Assembly (NCBI GenBank): GCA_008711295.1
Contig: VUYV01000008.1
Location: 3,555,390 to 3,619,389, forward strand
Origin: Anarhynchus alexandrinus
Lineage: Eukaryota; Chordata; Aves; Charadriiformes; Charadriidae
Direction of reading: 5' to 3'
DNA: 64,000 bases
The position numbers and the translations under genes are program-made. Shown piece after piece: positions 35,601 through 48,000 of the stretch. Each line of letters opens with the position of its first letter. The stretch's first letter is position 1. The notes under the pieces were generated by a model, which worked only from the letters and a program-made list of their open reading frames with translations, did not search any database and had not been told where the DNA came from.

Positions 35601-37247
35601 TACAAGCGTGTGACGACAGCATAAAGCAAACCAACACAAGTATTGGGAGCATATTATTGAATTATACCAGTGACAATAATCAAAAACCCTACTTATGCTG
35701 TGGGAAGAGAATTTAAAGTGAGAAACTAGGAAAAAAATTTCTACTGATAAAAAAACGAAGCAGTAGAAGACGACTGCCAAGGGAGGCTGTGAATTTTCTG
35801 CAGTTATTGTGCATGCCTCCTGCTGGACCATGACAAACAGGTACATACTGAGGATGTCCTGTACAATTAAGTCACAACGTGACTCCAAAAGATACAGATA
35901 AATCTGAGAAACTGTCAATAATTACATTAATGTGCCAGGAAAAACTGTAATAAGCTGCCTGCTCAATTAAATCAACCCTCTTAATTATAACTGCATCACA
36001 TGAAGTAAAAATTTAAGCTCCACATGACTTCGCAGTGACACTGTGAACTCCTTAAAATTTATGCTAGCGCTGAACAAGGTGGGAGCAGAACACGGTAATC
36101 ACTGTGAGAACTCTCCCGTCAGTCTGCAGGACTGTGCTTCCAAAAATGTATGAAATTGTGATAAACAAGAACCGGAACAGGTGTGAGATACACTGGACAC
36201 CTTCAAGCCAATCTCTCACGAAATCACACGTTTTCCTCCTACCTACAACCCCTGGGGTGACCAGTCCGAGAACCTGACATCGCTTCGGCAACAATTTTTC
36301 AAGTGCAATTGCTGTTTCTTTACTGTTTCTTTTTCTGGCTGTTAAAAAAAAAAAAAAAAGAAAAAAAAAAAGAGCAGAGAAAAGTAAAAATTAGTTGTTC
36401 TGAACGGTCCGGGAATAAACCCTACAGTCAATCCCGTCCTATTTAACCAGTGCTGCCCGTCAGCGGCTGCCCTGTACTAATTGCTACGAGCACCTGGAAC
36501 AGAACCCATAACCTCCCGAGGACAGGAGCTCGTCTGTGTAAAATCGCGTGCCTGTGAGCTGCGTTTCACACCACAAATATAAACCTACGGGGTCGCATTT
36601 TGTGCAAGAGCCTGACTTTCCCCTCAGAGAACCCCCGGGCACCCCTGGCGGGAACGGGTGATCTCAGGCTTTACCTTTCTTTTGCTCGTGGCACTCCTCG
36701 TGCCCGCTGAACGTCTCCGCGTCGGCGATGTACAGCACAGTCTGCGGCAGCACCTGCACCTTCTGCGAGGAAAGGAGAGGGGAGGGGAGGGAGAACCCGC
36801 GGAGCTGCGGCGCGGCTCCGCGGGAGGGAGAGGGGGAGGCCGCGGAGAGGCCGCTCCCGCCGCGGTCCCCTCAGGCCGCCCGCGCGCACCCACCTCCAGC
36901 TCGCGGGCCAGCGCGCGCACCAGCGCGTGGCTGTCGGCCGGGCCCGCCGTCTCCAGCGCCGACACCCAGGCGACGCGCTGCCGCGCCCGCAGGGTCCGCC
37001 GGGCGCACTCCCTCCACAGCCGGCACACGCTACAACGCAACACCCGCAACACCGCGTCGGCGAGGCCGCCACAGCGGCACTCGGCCCCGCCGCGTCCGCT
37101 CCTTCCCCGCCCCCCCCCGCCTTCCCGCCGCCCCGGCCCTTACCAGGCGGCGCGCAGCAGCGCTTTGGTGGGCAGGAAGCCGAGGACGCGCTCCACCACC
37201 TCGGCCAGGTTGCCCAGGACGAAGCCGCCCTTAGCGGTGGCCTCCAT
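32259..37247 (-). CDS. FBXO22: F-box only protein 22 (FBXO22), complete coding region, seven exons
   Basis: Exons on the - strand are 37247-37144, 37029-36894, 36762-36675, 36338-36243, 35219-35055, 34059-33894 and 32688-32259 (1185 bases with stop, 394 residues; human 403). The start has a strong context (GCGCCATGG). Residues about 10-55 form the F-box ([10 protein letters not shown], then C-R-L-W-R-E-C), which binds SKP1. The rest is the FIST-type region, with well-conserved blocks [26 protein letters not shown] and [17 protein letters not shown]22 is known as the substrate receptor of an SCF ubiquitin ligase acting on KDM4 demethylases and methylated p53, among others. Differences from mammals are a shorter N-terminus, an altered junction between exons 6 and 7, and four extra residues (A-N-Q-V) at the C-terminus. 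All phases close. Confidence 0.97.
32689..33893 (-). other. FBXO22 intron 6
   Basis: Mostly AT-rich, but about 33180-33485 is a GC-rich island where frames on both strands stay open because stops are rare. No splice sites or known repeat could be assigned to it. A T-run lies at 32858-32872. Confidence 0.6.
33894..34059 (-). CDS. FBXO22: FBXO22 exon 6
   Basis: The acceptor TTTGTAG and the donor GAA before GTAGGT bound a 166-base exon encoding [10 protein letters not shown] to L-T-S-E. A cut two bases later would not give a GT, and the next GT in the series would leave an in-frame stop, so this donor is preferred. Confidence 0.92.
34060..35054 (-). other. FBXO22 intron 5
   Basis: AT-rich intron with nothing recognisable apart from the flanking splice sites. 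Confidence 0.6.
35055..35219 (-). CDS. FBXO22: FBXO22 exon 5
   Basis: The acceptor CTTTGTAG and the donor GTATGT bound an exon encoding [11 protein letters not shown] to F-A-E-A, closely matching mammals. Confidence 0.95.
35220..36242 (-). other. FBXO22 intron 4
   Basis: About 1 kb of intron with no feature I can support. Confidence 0.6.
36243..36338 (-). CDS. FBXO22: FBXO22 exon 4
   Basis: The acceptor is TTAACAG, preceded by a long T-run (A-run at about 36344-36372 on the + strand), and the donor is GTAGGA. The exon encodes [10 protein letters not shown] to T-P-G-V-V, matching the mammalian A-R-K-R and T-P-G-I-V blocks. Confidence 0.94.
   Translation of the reverse strand, partial: PEKETVKKQQLHLKNCCRSDVRFSDWSPQGL
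36339..36674 (-). other. FBXO22 intron 3
   Basis: A 336-base intron. Its 3' end is a nearly pure T tract of about 27 bases interrupted by one or two C, next to the exon 4 acceptor. Confidence 0.8.
36675..36762 (-). CDS. FBXO22: FBXO22 exon 3
   Basis: The acceptor CCTCGCAG and the donor GTAAAG bound an exon encoding [18 protein letters not shown] to H-E-Q-K-K, the counterpart of mammalian L-P-H-T-V-L-Y-M-A-D. Confidence 0.95.
36894..37029 (-). CDS. FBXO22: FBXO22 exon 2, end of the F-box
   Basis: The acceptor GCGTTGTAG and the donor GTGGGT bound a GC-rich exon encoding V-C-R-L-W-R-E-C to A-R-E-L-E. The flanking introns are very short, 114 bases (37030-37143) and 131 bases (36763-36893). Confidence 0.95.
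37144..37247 (-). CDS. FBXO22: FBXO22 exon 1 with start codon
   Basis: ATG at 37247-37245 in a strong context; the donor GTAAGG follows 37144. The exon encodes [11 protein letters not shown] and [20 protein letters not shown]. The N-terminus is shorter than in human. Confidence 0.95.
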
Positions 37248-37438
37248 GGCGCCTCCGCCCCCGGCCCCGCTCCGCCTCACCCCGAGGCGGACTTCCGGCC
37301 GGGCGGAGGCGTGAACAGGCAGAGCCAGGGCAGCCGCTATTGCGCCGCCTGGCGGTCGGGAGGACCCGCCCCGCGCACCGCTTTCCTCCCCGACCCCCGC
37401 GCGCCCCAGAGGGACACAGCGCACTTCGTAAAATGTTT

Positions 37439-37444
37439 TTTATT
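37439..37444 (-). terminator. UBE2Q2: UBE2Q2 distal polyadenylation signal
   Basis: TTTATT on the + strand is AATAAA on the - strand, 192 bases upstream of the FBXO22 ATG. It would give UBE2Q2 a 3' UTR of about 1.6 kb. Cleavage is expected at about 37415-37428, inside the FBXO22 promoter. Confidence 0.6.
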
Positions 37445-38288
37445 CATAAACTTGATGCAAGTTTACAAATTACTGTACATTGCCAAGTAACTCTGCAATG
37501 AGAAATGGAACCCAAACCAAAGGCGGGGCGGCGCAGAGCGGCAGGGCCGGGCAAGCAGGAGGGCCGGGGGGTCGCCCGCGGGCCGCGGCGCCTCAGGCAG
37601 GGCCGGACCGGACCTCTCCCCTCGCTCCTCCGGAGACCGAAACGGGACCTGGAAGCGAACGCACAAGGAGCCGCGGGTGCCTGACGGAGGAAAGAGCACA
37701 AAATCTGATAGTCGACTAAAAACCGTAACAAAAACATGCTTCTGCGCTTCTAAAAAGTGCTTAATCCGTGGTGCGCACCCTTAGCTCAGCCCCGGAGGGG
37801 GGCAAAGGCCTAACGACGAGTACTACAACCAAAATAGAATCGATTTAGGTAAGGCAATGAAACACGGTGTAATTACACAGACCCAGATTCATTCCCTAAC
37901 GAAGGACGAACGGTTCCCCATCAGTCTCTCAGTAACAAAACCACCATCATGACTATGGCAACATTTCTTACACCTCTGAATCAGATGATGTGTTTTTGTA
38001 CTTTATTGTAGCTTTTATATAAAAATTTTTCATTCAAGGATTTTCATCTCGATTTGTGCCAATCACTTTTTAAGTTCATTAGTTTACAAATGATTGCAAC
38101 AACCCGTTAATAAAATGGAACACCTAAAAAGGTTTTTTAGTATTTTAAAATAACTTCAAGCTTCATACTGCGGCTCTTCTTGTTAAGGAGGTTGAGCCAA
38201 CAAGTAGCAGGAACAGCCCAGCAAGTTCTGATGCCCCAGTGGAAGTGACTAGTTACAAGGTTTTATTGGCACAGCCTTGCTCTGCTTT

Positions 38289-38351
38289 AAAAAAAAAAAG
38301 GAAAAAACAAACAAAAAAAGAAAAACAAACAAACCAAACCAAAACAAAAAA
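38289..38351 (+). repeat. A-rich low-complexity tract
   Basis: Runs of A broken by single G or C (AAAC/AACC units) make up this tract. It has the same flavour as the C/A tract at 54161-54214 and the complement of the G/T tracts at 10129 and 58963. Confidence 0.85.
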
Positions 38352-39000
38352 TTAACATAATCTAAACAAAGAGCATCTTTTCCAAGAAACAGTTCATATT
38401 CTCATACAGCCATGAAAAATGTTTAATGACTTAACATACACGTGTTTTGCCTATATCATTAAATTTGGAAATACTACAAATTCTGTCATTTTAGACCAGA
38501 AAAACTACTGTGATTTGCAAGACCTGACATTTCCTAAAACAGTATTAAACAATGTATTAAACTTCTTGGCTTTAAATGAAACAATACAACGCAAGTCTCT
38601 GCAGTCTGCATTTTGCAAAAGGTAAGAAATACACAAAAGTGTGTGAACAGCTCACTCCTATCGAACGATCTTTAGTAACTCGGTAGCCTGTGGTAGGGAG
38701 CTTACGCTTTCAAATAAAAAAAGGGAGAAGGGAGGGCGTGGCCCAAATATGCTTAATCCATAAGAACAAATACAGTAAAGGCCCAAACTGCTCAGTCCAG
38801 ATACCTAAGAAGAGCGGAATGGTAAGGCTGTAACTTATACTTTACGTGTCAGTTGACAGATTATCCACTAACTTATCTAATAGCTAAAGTCTTCAGTACG
38901 GCTGTTATAGGGGCACTCATAGCTTGAGTCTGTGTGTTGGAAAACATAAAAAAGAGCTTGTTTTGTTGACATTGGTCCAGGTATACAACAGTCCTCAATG

Positions 39001-39032
39001 TTAGCCATCTTCTTTCGGAGGAGTGTACCAGC
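39001..39032 (-). CDS. UBE2Q2: UBE2Q2 last coding exon
   Basis: The acceptor CTCCGTAG leads to W-Y-T-P-P-K-E-D-G and the TAA stop at 39003-39001, identical to the mammalian C-terminus. Confidence 0.96.
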
Positions 39033-42000
39033 CTACGGAGAACAGAGAAATGCGTTAGGTACCAGCACGGCTTCATCAAGACGATCTCACCATCTTACTC
39101 TGAATTTGTGGGAGATGGAAGCCTGATCTGGCTCCTTCCTTCCCTCTCAAAGCAGGCCAGCTCCGTCAGACCCAGTGCCCTAAACGCTAGTGGTCTGCAG
39201 TGGGAGATAAAGCACACGGCGTATTCCAGGATCAGACCCAGTATTAGGGCATGAAAATTAAACACTTCCAAGTTTGGGGTTTTTTTGTGGCAGCAGCTAT
39301 CCTGAGTTGGACAACAGAGGAAGCTGTTGAGGGAGAAACATTGCTGTACCATACCCAAATGGAATATAGGTAAAACCCCGAAGTCTTCAAGCCACTCAAT
39401 GCACAGACATACAAACATGACTACACTGGGATACTTATATATAAATCCCATCCCCTTGCCTACTGAAGAGTTAGGCACGCACAAGCACTAGAACGGTTTA
39501 TCCTACTTCTGCAAATATTGCTGTAGGAATGGCCTCAGAAATGTCAGTTGAATAACTTGCCTCTTGATAGGATTTGGCATATTTAGCAGTTGAATCACAC
39601 CCAGATCAAGTCTGCACAGTTGTTTGGTTTTTTTTTCTAGCCACCCCCAGATCTCCAATCTTAATTCTCCCAGCCACTACTGTAAAAAAATCCTCCAGAT
39701 TTCTGTACAGTGAGTACAGGGCCTACTCATGTTGTCCCAGAGAACAGGTAGCAGCTATAAGTTAAAGACACCTTTGGCAGCAGCAATAAATGATGTGAAT
39801 GCTTTGCCTACAGCTCCTGACGCAGCAGTAATCACTGTAGTCAAGGCTAGCACATAGCTAGAAGTAAACAGACAGCCATGCTGGCTTTTGCAGCAAACTA
39901 AAAAAGCAAAAGACTCAGTTAATGGCAAGATCAAAATATCATAAAACTGGAAAGCATTTTAAAGTCATTATCTTTGATCTTCCAATAATAGAGAAGGCAT
40001 CACTTTCAATTTTAGAGGTAGGGAAACTGAGGCGCTCACTGCAGTCACACTGAAATGCGCTCTCATGCTCACGGCAACGTGAATTCCCAGAGGGGACTGT
40101 GTCCGACCTGGATCAAAGAACATCACAGAAGCAGTAACTGGGACCAACTCTCTCATCACGAGAGCAGCGTACCAACTCTGCTGACTACTTTTACATAATA
40201 TATCAGCCACTCGAACCTTTTAAAGCCTCAGGTAATTTGTTGTCTTCTCATCCTGGGCACAATGAATGCAGTTACACCTGAAGCACTCGAATACTTGCTT
40301 CATGCAGCTGAGAGACCATCAACTGACTTTAAATAGGGTAATAAATAAATAAATAAATGTTTCCCATTTCTATTGCACAGTTTTCCAGCCAGTGCACTTC
40401 ACAGGGACTTTTTGTATTATTTAGTCTCTGGTCTTTCTTTTCACTTCATCTCTTCCTTACTGATTACTACTACTAAGGTCTCACCACACAGAAACAAAGC
40501 CTTTCAGGGCAAAAGGCAAACTTCTAGCAGGTTTCTAGCACTAACATATAAGATACTTTAAAAGCCACAGTAACAATAAAGTTACTAGATCAACTGGCTG
40601 CAAATGAAATCGAAATACCTTTCAAAAGACAGTAGGAACACATGGAAGCTGGAAAAGTTGCAATGATTGTTAGTCCAGTTACTTTACGCACTTTAAGCAC
40701 TATTGTCTTCCTAGTGCAAGATGAGAAAAAGGAAACACCATTTATGGCCTTCCCAAGCCAACACAGACACTTCAAGTTTTACTGTGGTCAAATACCAAAT
40801 CCTAGGTTGCTGTGCAGACAAGAACAAAGTCGCAAGAATATACATACCATTTTTCTCATGTATTTGTACTAGTGACTTATAGGACTGCTGTGCTCTTGCT
40901 AGATTATATTGATTCTGGAAGGAGAAAAACACTACCATAAAAAACCTGCATCTAGACATGCAAAACTTTAACACAGTTTTTACAAAGAAACTCTACAGCA
41001 GACTTACAAAGAGAAAACCACACACAATGTTAACAGCTTTCCTGGCTTTAAAGTACAAGATTTTCAAGTCAAATACCCTTATTTTCTCATTTCTCCTGCA
41101 TCACGATGACAATAATTTGCAAGCCCCTGCTGCTGGAAAGGCCCCTCTATCGCAGGGTTCGTAACCTGAGGTAAGTCAGAAGTGTGTCCAACTGGAATGG
41201 CAGGTTCAGGCAATCCCCACCATAACTCCATCTTGCTCAGCTGACCGGCTACCAGGTTAGATAGAATTGTGATCATAAACTTTTACATTTTACCTGGTTC
41301 GCTATCCTTGAATCAGTACTTAAAAACTGGCATCCAAGTGACATTTTCATTGACTTAAATATTTAAACCTCCTTTGAAAAGAGCATTTAGTACTTCAAAG
41401 TCTTTTAAGTTATGGCCCCTTACCAGCATGCACACTTGAGTTGAATTATGATTTCAATTGATGCTGAATGGCTATCTCAGAAGTATTTGCATGGTATTAT
41501 TTTTCTCCCTCTCATGAAACTTTGCAGGTGTTTAGTGCAGCAAAAGGAGACCTTCTTAACATCAGTGCATGCAATTCTGCAGTCCTGCTGTCATCTTACA
41601 GCCCTTCTCGGAGCCAGAATTTCCAAATCCTCCCAATTCCAAATCCTCCTTCCCTCCCTCCTTGCCAATATGGGGATAGTCCAAGTCCAACTACTTACAC
41701 ACCCTTGTCCATCCCAAGGTTTTATCCTCCTCATACATTCACATCATTTCTTAATAAACTCATACTTAACTGCCAATAAAATACTCATACATGCACCAGA
41801 CATCAAGATACATCAAAACGCAAATATATTTGCAATGACAATTCTGTCATTAAGCATCTTCTATGCAAGTCAGCAAAGAAACAGAAGCCTAACAGTAATT
41901 TGTGTAATTGATACACACAGCATATTTACCTTATTGGCTCCAAACTGTACTCTGGCTTTTCCTTTGACTAAAGTGGCATTGATCTGCATGATGACTGATT

Positions 42001-45000
42001 CTATTGAATAGGCACTGCTCCAGCCCTGGAGGAGGAAGGAAACATTTCTATATAACGTGCACTTGCTTTTTGTGCTCACCTTGCAAATCTATTTTGGAAT
42101 GTGTGCTTTGGGGTATTTAATTATTTTTTTTTCCTGCGCTCCAGTTTTAGTTTTAACTACTTGTTCTCAGTTAACAACTTTTGTTTTCGGAGAAAATCTG
42201 GAAAGTGATACAAAGTACTAAGAACCTGTAGGAAAAATGAAAAGCCTGAATCACAAATTTCCAAAATACAGCAAGACAGGAACAAGATGAGCTCCATTAT
42301 TACAGCATTTACACATTTTCAGCAACGTCACAACAGTAATTACAACTTCTGTTGCAAGAAGCAGATAAGACTGGTACCTGATGAAGCCACTGAGTAAGCT
42401 ATGACAATTTTGCTGCCATGAAAATTACTGCTTCTCTCTGGTATTGCTTTACCTTCCAGGGTTCACAAAACTTTCTGCCAGAGCCTGCAAATATTCACTT
42501 CATTCATTTACTTATTTTAAAGAGAAAACCAATCACACTGTCTACACAGGAGTCATCTACGCCTACAATCTTCTGTATTCCTCACTTCTCCAGAGCTGAC
42601 TTGGTGCAGTAGCAGAGGCTTCTGGAAAAGAAAACAATGTGTCTTGCTCCTCAGAACTCACTCTTTACATTTTCCCCCCCAGAAATTCTGAGAATTCAAA
42701 GTTGATGTGCTCTGACTTCTTGCCTCTTCCTCAGACCTCTTGTAAGCCACCCAAGGCAGGAAAGAAGATCTCGCACAAGATCAGCAAGGCAAATCTTGTG
42801 GAACTGAGGTTTATTCCACCATGTTCCCTTTGGAGCGTATAATTTCTTCTACACAGGGATTCTTCAACTCAGGGGAAACACCTACTTTCATTATTTCAAA
42901 GCATGCTTTGTTATTATCCAGATAACAGAATCTGTGTTCACCTGTTTAGTAAGAAGTTCCATGCATAATGCACCTCCGCCTAGGACATACCTAGAAACAA
43001 ATGTGAAAGAAAATATATTTGACATCAGCAGTTAGTAAAAAGATGGAACTGTTCACAGCACTTTAAGCTCTTGCAGGCTAGTTTGTTAAATGTTTTGTTC
43101 ACGTAAAACCAAAACACCCTTTAACCAGTAATACATTGTAACTAGTTAGCCATATTATACTTATGCAAAGAAGATTAGCATTGAGACACACACAAAAAAA
43201 TAATTTCTTTGCTAACTACACTTAGTTAAAATCAGTGACCAAGCTAGTCTGCACAACTGCTTACACAACTGCACACAAACCATGAAAGAAGGAAGGTTGC
43301 TTGTTATGGCTACACTATGTATATGTAGTACTGACATGTAGTTGTAAAAAACCCAGACAAATTCACTTCTCTAAAGAAATTTAACACAATTCCAAACAAT
43401 GTAGGTACACCTATAAATCAAAGATGTAGACAAATGAGATAAAGCAGATCTCCACATGCGCTTTTCCTATAAACCACTTTCTAATTTCAATAACACTTCA
43501 TGATGGATTGTGCTGACCGGGACACAGCAGTCAGCACGCCTGGCCATCACAAAACTTGGACTGAGGGAGTAGAATTTACCACTCCAAAACAAATGTAGTC
43601 TCCTCTATGATCAAGGTGTTCAAACAATGTAGATCTGTACAACATTCAAAGCGAAACGATCACTGAAATCCAGACCTTCTGGGCTGTTCTTTCTTTCATT
43701 CTACAAAGAAATCCAAGTACAACAAAACCAGAATCCAACCGAGTTTTCTGGTGTCTGGCACTGCTTGTTTACTTTCACGGTAGCTGCAACCCTGTTGAAC
43801 ACTACTACTTAACTGCACTAACCATTTCTTCAGTGAGAGAATTGAGAAGATGTGGAAGCCCCATCCCTGGAGATGTTCAGGGCCAGGGTGGATGGGGCCT
43901 TGAGCAACCTGGTCTAGTGGGAGGTGTCCCTGCCTATGGCAGGGGGGTTGGAACTTGATGATCTTCAAGGTCCCTTGCAACCTAAACCATTCTATGATTC
44001 TATGAAAAAAGACACACAGCAATTCAAATAAAATCAGAATCAACACCAGCTATCACAGACTGCATTTTCAAATGTACAGGTATAATTTCCTGCCAGCAGG
44101 AGATGCATAAACGCCTTGGAAGGTGGATTTGATCTTCTGTCCATGGATGCATACAAGTTTCTGTGTCAGAGATAGCACTTCAAACACGTTTTAGATTACT
44201 TTGGCAGCACAGTATCAATCAAATTTAGTATTTTTGGATTAGCATTTGAAGAGTTTTCAGACAAAAACTTTATGACAGTGTTACCAGCAAAAGAGAGTCA
44301 GTGAAGACTGTACAGCAAATTTAAGGCAACATAGGAATCAAGACCCGCTCAAAGCACCAACTCAAAACACCCTACTATTCTGAACAACAGGAGAAGTAAC
44401 AGCAATGTTAACCATCCACAAAGAGGCCAGTTCTTAAACATGACGGCAGGCACAGCTAGATACAAACTACGCAATTCGAAGAGGAATTGTGCCTGGCTGT
44501 TTGCCTACTATTAGTTCATACAGCTTGAGAAGGAAGTCTTCCATATCACACTTTAAGCTCTTCACCAAACTCAACATCTACAGCAGCTCATGCATATGTT
44601 TAGGGGAGACTTCTTGAAACCTACATGGCAGTCTCAAAATGTTCCCTCAAACCCAATCAACCTGTCTCAAGTTGTAACATTGGTACCACAAAGTCAAATA
44701 TCTGTAAGGCGACTCAAACCTACCCTCCTGTGAGCACAGGAGATACCACTCGCACAAAGGGAGGATCAAAAGGGAAGTTATCCTGAAAAGCATAACAAAA
44801 AACAGGTTAAGAAATATACCGTGACAGCATTTTCCTAACCAGGAAGTATTTCAATAGCTTTATTTGGCAAATCAGATTTAAAGCAGTAAAATTTTTCAGT
44901 TCTGTAAAAATCACTTTTCCACAGTACTGGCTAAAAAGCAATTTTTGGGAAGCTTTAGGGCCAAACTTAAAGTTACAATTTTTCTTTTTCTTTTTTAATG

Positions 45001-48000
45001 CTACAGCTCCATCTTTACCCAAGTAACAACTAAGGGTCTATTCAGTCACTTTCTATGGTAAGCTACAAATTCAACCCCAGCATTTCTTCCCATAGACACA
45101 TACCTTAAAAGAGAAGTTGAGTAAAATGTATTCTACACCTTCTTTTTCCTTTAAGACCTGAAGATCACTATGCAGTGGGCTATCAGGATCAACCCTGCAA
45201 AAGAAGCAGGGGGGAGATCCTGGATGAAGTTAATATTTTCACTACCTGCAAACAGTAATTGCTCTTCAAGGGCTCCTTTATGTATCTGTAAGTTTACAAA
45301 CTGTAATTTGAAGTGAACTGTAGAAAACTCTTGCTCCCTTTACGAAGTAAACACTTTGCCATGGGATGAGCATGAAAGCTTGCTGCACCACACTACATTC
45401 CTAACACTATCGAGTGTTATATGTACATAGTTAGCACAAAATAACCTGCTCATTTGAAAACAGCAATTTCAATTCTCTTCAGTTCACTGAATAGGGGGCG
45501 AAGGGATGGGGATAAAAAAAATATTTTAACAGAAGACTGAAGTGATCTAGTTTTCAGTACACAGTTAGTGAATCCTTTATGGAATATGTGATCATAGTTC
45601 TGTATCAGCTGTTAAAAGTAATCTGCATCAGCAGAAGTACTAAAGCCAGCAGCTTCTGCTCAGCAGAATTTCAACAATTGTTTGTTGCAAAATGCTGGTG
45701 GTAAGCAGCTGAGACAAATTCAGACACTACTGGGTTAATCCCACCCAGGCTCTGACAGCCCAGCAGCTTTTAAAAGAGACTAGTCAAAAAATGCCTGTGG
45801 CAAGCCAAAAGCAGATGTTAAAGGGACTGATAGACTACTAAATCTAAGCCTCTGCTACAGGTGAAACCGCAAATTTATTAGAATCCATTTCAGAATTACT
45901 TGGGCAGTTTGTCCCTATCCTACCAATGGGAAGCTCTTTCAGAAGAAAAGCTCCCAATGCTTAGAAACCTTTTATTTCCAGCCTAGCTTGTACTAGGCCA
46001 GTTCAGAATTACTTGTTCTAGTAACAATACTGTTCCTTAGGCCAATGGGCTCTTTTCTCTCTGACATTTACCCACTTAAGTAGTCTGCACACAGTGCATT
46101 TGTTTTCAGGAACTTTTTGCTGGGATAAACAAACACAACACTTCTTATCTTCTCTTAGCCATTCTGGAAGCCATTTGCTGCATGCACTCCATTTTCTCTT
46201 TCTTGAAGGCAAAAAAATCAGACCTGTTCACAGCACTTGAAAAGAGGTTTCAAATCACTGCACAGTGGTTTGAGCACTTTGTTATAGAAGTGCTTGATAG
46301 ACAAGGCCTCCTGTAATATGGCACAGACTTTTCTGACATATGTCATTCCTGCCATTTTCAGCTTCAAAATGTTCATATGCCTATGATTTACACTAAGAAG
46401 GAAACAAAACTCTAGTTCAGCAGTTGGTGACATAGTTGTACAAGTCTTACCAGTAGGACAAGGCAACAGTTCCTAGGGGAAGGTCAGCTATTGTGCTGAA
46501 ACAGCTTATGTCCTTATACTTATTCATCATGACATATCTGAACTGATGGAAGTTCTTTCATCCATTGCCATCTTTTGCAGCCACCCAGCCTAATTTGGAT
46601 AGGCTTTTGCTTCCTATAGGTTATCTTGTAGGTTGATGGCAGATGATCCCATTACTAGGAATAATTTCAATATAATACCTCTAGAATTAAAGTTACTGGA
46701 CTATGGACACAACAAGATGAGTTATCATCTAGTACACACTGTGAAAAGCAGTACATAATAGAAGACAAGTTATATAATTATATGTCTTAATTATGTTATA
46801 CCTAAAAGTTTCGGTCCTGTGTGTCTGCTCAGCTGTAGAAATAAAGAACTAATGACACTAAGAAAGTTCTGTTCCTTCTTACATCTTGAATGAAACTAGA
46901 AGTTATATTTTCTTGAAATGAAACCCAAACAAAACTAAACTGAAACGATCCAGACAAAAACTCTAAACAAAAAATTTCATAATTTAAAGTTTCATATTTT
47001 GGAGTAGTTTTGGAAAGATAATTGAACAGTAATGAAAGTTACAGTAATACACACTGTGTTAGCTGTGCAAAGAGGGCTTGTTTTTTTGCCAGCTCAATTA
47101 CTACAGTTCAATCTCCGCACACATTTCTGTGCCACCCCACACTATTTTTTACACTCTGGCTAGAGATTCTCATTTATCAAAAGTAAGAATCTCTGCAGCA
47201 ATAATAAAACAGATTCTTCAGAACATGAAAAAACTTTAATAACTTACTTTAGAAGCTTAACGTGCCATTCATACAAGCTGTCATTTACCAGTTCCACTGA
47301 ATATATCCCTGTAGAAATATTAGATAGAATTAATTATGCACTAAAAGTTTAACAACGTAAAATTTAGCAAAAACATTCTTTGCTTTTAAGTACAAATACT
47401 GTCAGTACATGTATGCAGTAGACAGGATACTGATACACTGATACTGAGGCACATCCTTCAGTGCAGAAGCACTTCTGAGTAACTACAAGGAAAAAAAGTT
47501 TTTTCACTTCTATAACAATAACTCCACATGAATCAAAATGTTTTTCTGACACCTAACCAGTTCCCCTTCAAATTTTCCACAGCTACAACTCCAGCTTGCT
47601 CAGGACTCAGAATATTTCACACCCAGTAGAGGACCAATATACTTTAAAAACACTTAACACACAGTCTGAGTATGCAGCATTATATTTCACAGGTTCTTGT
47701 TGGTATTGGCAGACCAGGACAGGACACCGGACAGTGTATGGAGTAGAAACCCAAAAAAAGATACTGCATTGGATGAAGCACATTCCCAACAGCTGACCAA
47801 AGAAGCCAGAAAGATGCATCAAAAGCATAGCTGTCTCTGGAAGCCAGCTGGTGATTTTCAGTGGTCCATTTGTTTTAAGCACGTTAAACAATAGTTACGC
47901 ATTTCACTCAAAGGGAAGGATGAAAGGTTATCTGCCATTTTCTTGTACATTCAAGCTTCCTCTCGGCAGAAGTTCACAAGCAGCCCAGGAAGCAGTAAGT

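Larger units (their letters stand above)
36650..37720. promoter_or_regulatory. CpG island, FBXO22 promoter overlapping the end of UBE2Q2
   Basis: The only strongly GC- and CpG-rich stretch apart from the left edge. It covers FBXO22 exons 1-3, the upstream 180 bases, and the last few hundred bases of the UBE2Q2 3' UTR. The FBXO22 transcription start is inferred to lie at about 37260-37420. No TATA box is seen. Confidence 0.8.
37430..39000 (-). other. UBE2Q2: UBE2Q2 3' UTR (inferred)
   Basis: Runs from the UBE2Q2 stop at 39001 to the distal poly(A) signal. An internal AATAAA on the - strand at 38007-38002 could give a shorter form. An A-rich, C-spaced low-complexity tract (T-rich in the mRNA) lies at 38289-38351. 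The + strand frame at 38419-38625 has no support as a gene. Confidence 0.55.

Noticed and set aside
36624..37490. Several long + and - frames of 130-220 codons over the FBXO22 promoter
   Set aside because: They are shadows of GC-rich DNA in which stops are rare; the real product is given by the spliced FBXO22 exons.
41448..42011. 187-codon + strand frame
   Set aside because: Its end lies antisense to the conserved UBE2Q2 exon at 41930-42025; composition and splice context give no support for a separate gene.
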